Source: Verrucomicrobiota bacterium
Lineage (GTDB): Bacteria > Verrucomicrobiota > Verrucomicrobiia > Limisphaerales > AV2
Direction: 5' to 3'
Assembly (NCBI GenBank): GCA_003219345.1
Contig: QHOP01000220.1
Coordinates: 1-6,134 of the forward strand
DNA: 6,134 nt
The position numbers and the translations under genes were made by a program. This document shows, one piece after another, positions 5,149 to 6,134 of this stretch. Numbering within the stretch: the stretch's first letter is position 1; each line of letters opens with the position of its first letter. The notes under the pieces were generated by a model, which did not search any database, was not told where the DNA came from, and saw only the letters and a program-made list of their open reading frames with translations.

Positions 5149-5981
5149 TTGTGTGATCGGCTGAGCAGGAACTTCTGCAATCCCTCGAGGTCATCGGTGT
5201 TAATCAAGTCAACGCCCGCATCGAATAGTGCTTTCCAAACTTCAGGCCTGTCCGGCGTCGCCCAGAACCGAATCTTCCGCCCTTGTGCGTGGGCCTTCTC
5301 CACGACCTGTTTCAAGTGGCGCCTTTCGTCATCAGGCAAAGGACCAGTCCCATGCCACTTGAAAACCTTGGTCCAATTGTCGCTGACCAACGGGATGAGA
5401 GAACCTGGCGCGTTTGATTCCAAGTCCTCGATTCGGCCATCCACAGCGGCGTAGCGAACCGATTCCGCCGCCATCGTTTTCGCCGCGCGGTTGCCGGAAA
5501 TGATGACAGTAATCGCTTTGGTCTGTACGCTTCCGTCGCGAAAGACAGTCAGCAGATCGGCGTATTCCTTCAGGACTTCACGCAACGCCGCGTACGTTGC
5601 CTCGGCGTCGGACTTCACATCGATCAGCAGAATCGCGGGCGGGCCGGCGGGATAGAGCCTCCCGCCGTTTCGGCGCACGCGCTCGCGCAACGGGTCCAGA
5701 TAGAGCGCCTGCAACGTTCGGTCCGGCTTCACCTTGCCGCGGTCGTGCGCGACGAGCAGGTTGCCATCCACGAGCCAGACGTCGGCCTCGATGCTGCAAA
5801 AGCCGTGGTCGAGCGCGTCCAGCAATGGGCGGGTATGCTCGTAATCGTTATGCGCGTGGGCGCGCGCGAGCGGCGGAGGCGAATTTGTTTCTGGCGAGGC
5901 GGCGGCGCTTTTCGATAGACTGCCGTCCCAAAGCCCAATCGCGAGCATAAGCAGCGGAATGGGACGAGATTTTGTGCGCAT
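5145..5981 (-). CDS. Exported glycerophosphodiester phosphodiesterase-like protein (AIM6-like)
   Basis: 278 residues. The N-terminus MRTKSRPIPLLMLAIGLW and a following SKSAAA-S site (near 28) form a signal peptide, so the protein is exported. The mature part is a PLC-like phosphodiesterase TIM barrel. HAHNDYEHTRPL (42-53) supplies the first catalytic His, SIEADVWLVDG (63-73) the metal-binding Glu65 and Asp67, and VAHD (77-80) the second His. LLIDVKSD (118-125) is the next barrel strand, and RFWATPDRPEVW with LINTDDL (238-265) closes the barrel. The HxHNDY and LYLDPL (93-98) signatures fit the AIM6-like branch better than classical GlpQ. Family enzymes split glycerophosphodiesters to an alcohol and glycerol 3-phosphate; the AIM6-like branch is poorly characterised, so substrate is open. 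The ATG lacks a Shine-Dalgarno and is 19 bp from the divergent dehydrogenase start. The stop codon lies in a possible repeat motif. Confidence 0.88.
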   Translation of the reverse strand: MRTKSRPIPLLMLAIGLWDGSLSKSAAASPETNSPPPLARAHAHNDYEHTRPLLDALDHGFCSIEADVWLVDGNLLVAHDRGKVKPDRTLQALYLDPLRERVRRNGGRLYPAGPPAILLIDVKSDAEATYAALREVLKEYADLLTVFRDGSVQTKAITVIISGNRAAKTMAAESVRYAAVDGRIEDLESNAPGSLIPLVSDNWTKVFKWHGTGPLPDDERRHLKQVVEKAHAQGRKIRFWATPDRPEVWKALFDAGVDLINTDDLEGLQKFLLSRSHK

Positions 5982-6000
5982 GGTTCAAAACAATCATTCG
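5982..6000. other. 19-bp gap between divergent start codons
   Basis: Only 19 bp separate ATG 5981 (minus) from ATG 6001 (plus). No Shine-Dalgarno is seen for either gene. The best -10-like string for the plus gene is AACAAT (5989-5994, 4 of 6), with no acceptable -35. Promoters probably extend into the opposite coding sequences, or one start is mis-assigned: an in-frame plus-strand ATG at 5980 would even overlap the other gene. Confidence 0.4.
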
Positions 6001-6134
6001 ATGGTGCCAGCCTTTTGTCGAGCCAAACTGCGTCTTTCGACGGCGGTTTGTCTCATGTGCGGTTATGCTGGGTTTGCCGGAGGGCTTTCGCCCCAGGAAG
6101 CGCTGAAGCACATGAAAGTCGCGGATGGCTTCGA
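6001..6134 (+). CDS. Start of a PVC-type membrane-bound dehydrogenase (3' end outside window)
   Basis: 44 complete codons are present. Residues 1-26 make a signal peptide: RAKLR, then hydrophobic LSTAVCLMCGYAGFAG. The mature start LSPQEALKHMKVADGF matches the conserved opening of the 'putative membrane-bound dehydrogenase' N-terminal domain (the Piru_Ver_Nterm type) of Planctomycetes and Verrucomicrobia. In this family 'SPEEAL..MKV.DGF' leads into a beta-propeller resembling soluble glucose dehydrogenase, often followed by HEAT-like repeats and a C-terminal cytochrome c with CxxCH. Those later domains cannot be checked here. Known members are exported and thought to oxidise sugars or related substrates with electrons passed to the haem. 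An in-frame ATG at 5980 would add seven polar residues; 6001 gives the cleaner signal peptide. Confidence 0.75.
   Translation, partial: MVPAFCRAKLRLSTAVCLMCGYAGFAGGLSPQEALKHMKVADGF

Noticed and set aside
4753..5156. Several overlapping open frames on both strands in the repeat cluster
   Set aside because: They translate palindromic repeats into Pro/Gly-rich sequence such as PTPDPSQEG, a familiar artefact of such elements, with no plausible start signal.

Overview
The window looks like part of a chromosome from a GC-rich bacterium of the PVC group, most likely Verrucomicrobia or a relative. The evidence is the gene types: a two-domain dienelactone-hydrolase-like secreted protein, the start of a 'membrane-bound dehydrogenase' of the PVC type, and a secreted repeat protein. 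Scattered GC-rich palindromic repeats and the absence of Shine-Dalgarno sequences fit this. The assignment is inference, because no marker gene is present.

Layout, left to right. Positions 1-1720 (minus strand, running off the left edge) encode a secreted protein built from at least twelve 38-55-residue repeats of the form YGNGxFVAVG ... SxDGxxW, probably a beta-propeller. A 139-bp gap follows, carrying an 18-bp near-copy of the 3' end of the next gene. Positions 1860-4334 (minus) encode an 824-residue exported protein with two alpha/beta-hydrolase domains. The second has an intact Ser-Asp-His triad; the first has Gly where the nucleophile should be. A 62-bp palindromic repeat is inserted in frame between the two domains. 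A divergent 69-residue membrane protein (4427-4636, plus) has a good sigma-70-type promoter placed so that its mRNA should be leaderless.

The 508 bp at 4637-5144 hold no convincing gene. They contain a 20-bp tandem repeat, a decayed repeat fragment, and two palindromic elements of about 95-100 bp with related inverted ends. The first of these two has the same design as the copy inside the hydrolase gene. Positions 5145-5981 (minus) encode an exported glycerophosphodiesterase-like (AIM6-like) protein whose stop codon lies in what may be another repeat. Divergent from it, 19 bp away, starts an exported PVC-type dehydrogenase (6001 to the right edge).

All five genes are predicted to encode exported or membrane proteins, but nothing ties them into one pathway. 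I see no phage, transposase, CRISPR, tRNA or rRNA. The most interesting material is the palindromic repeat family: its in-frame insertion into a protein, the covarying stem, the nested inverted repeats between convergent genes, and a possible stop-codon contribution.
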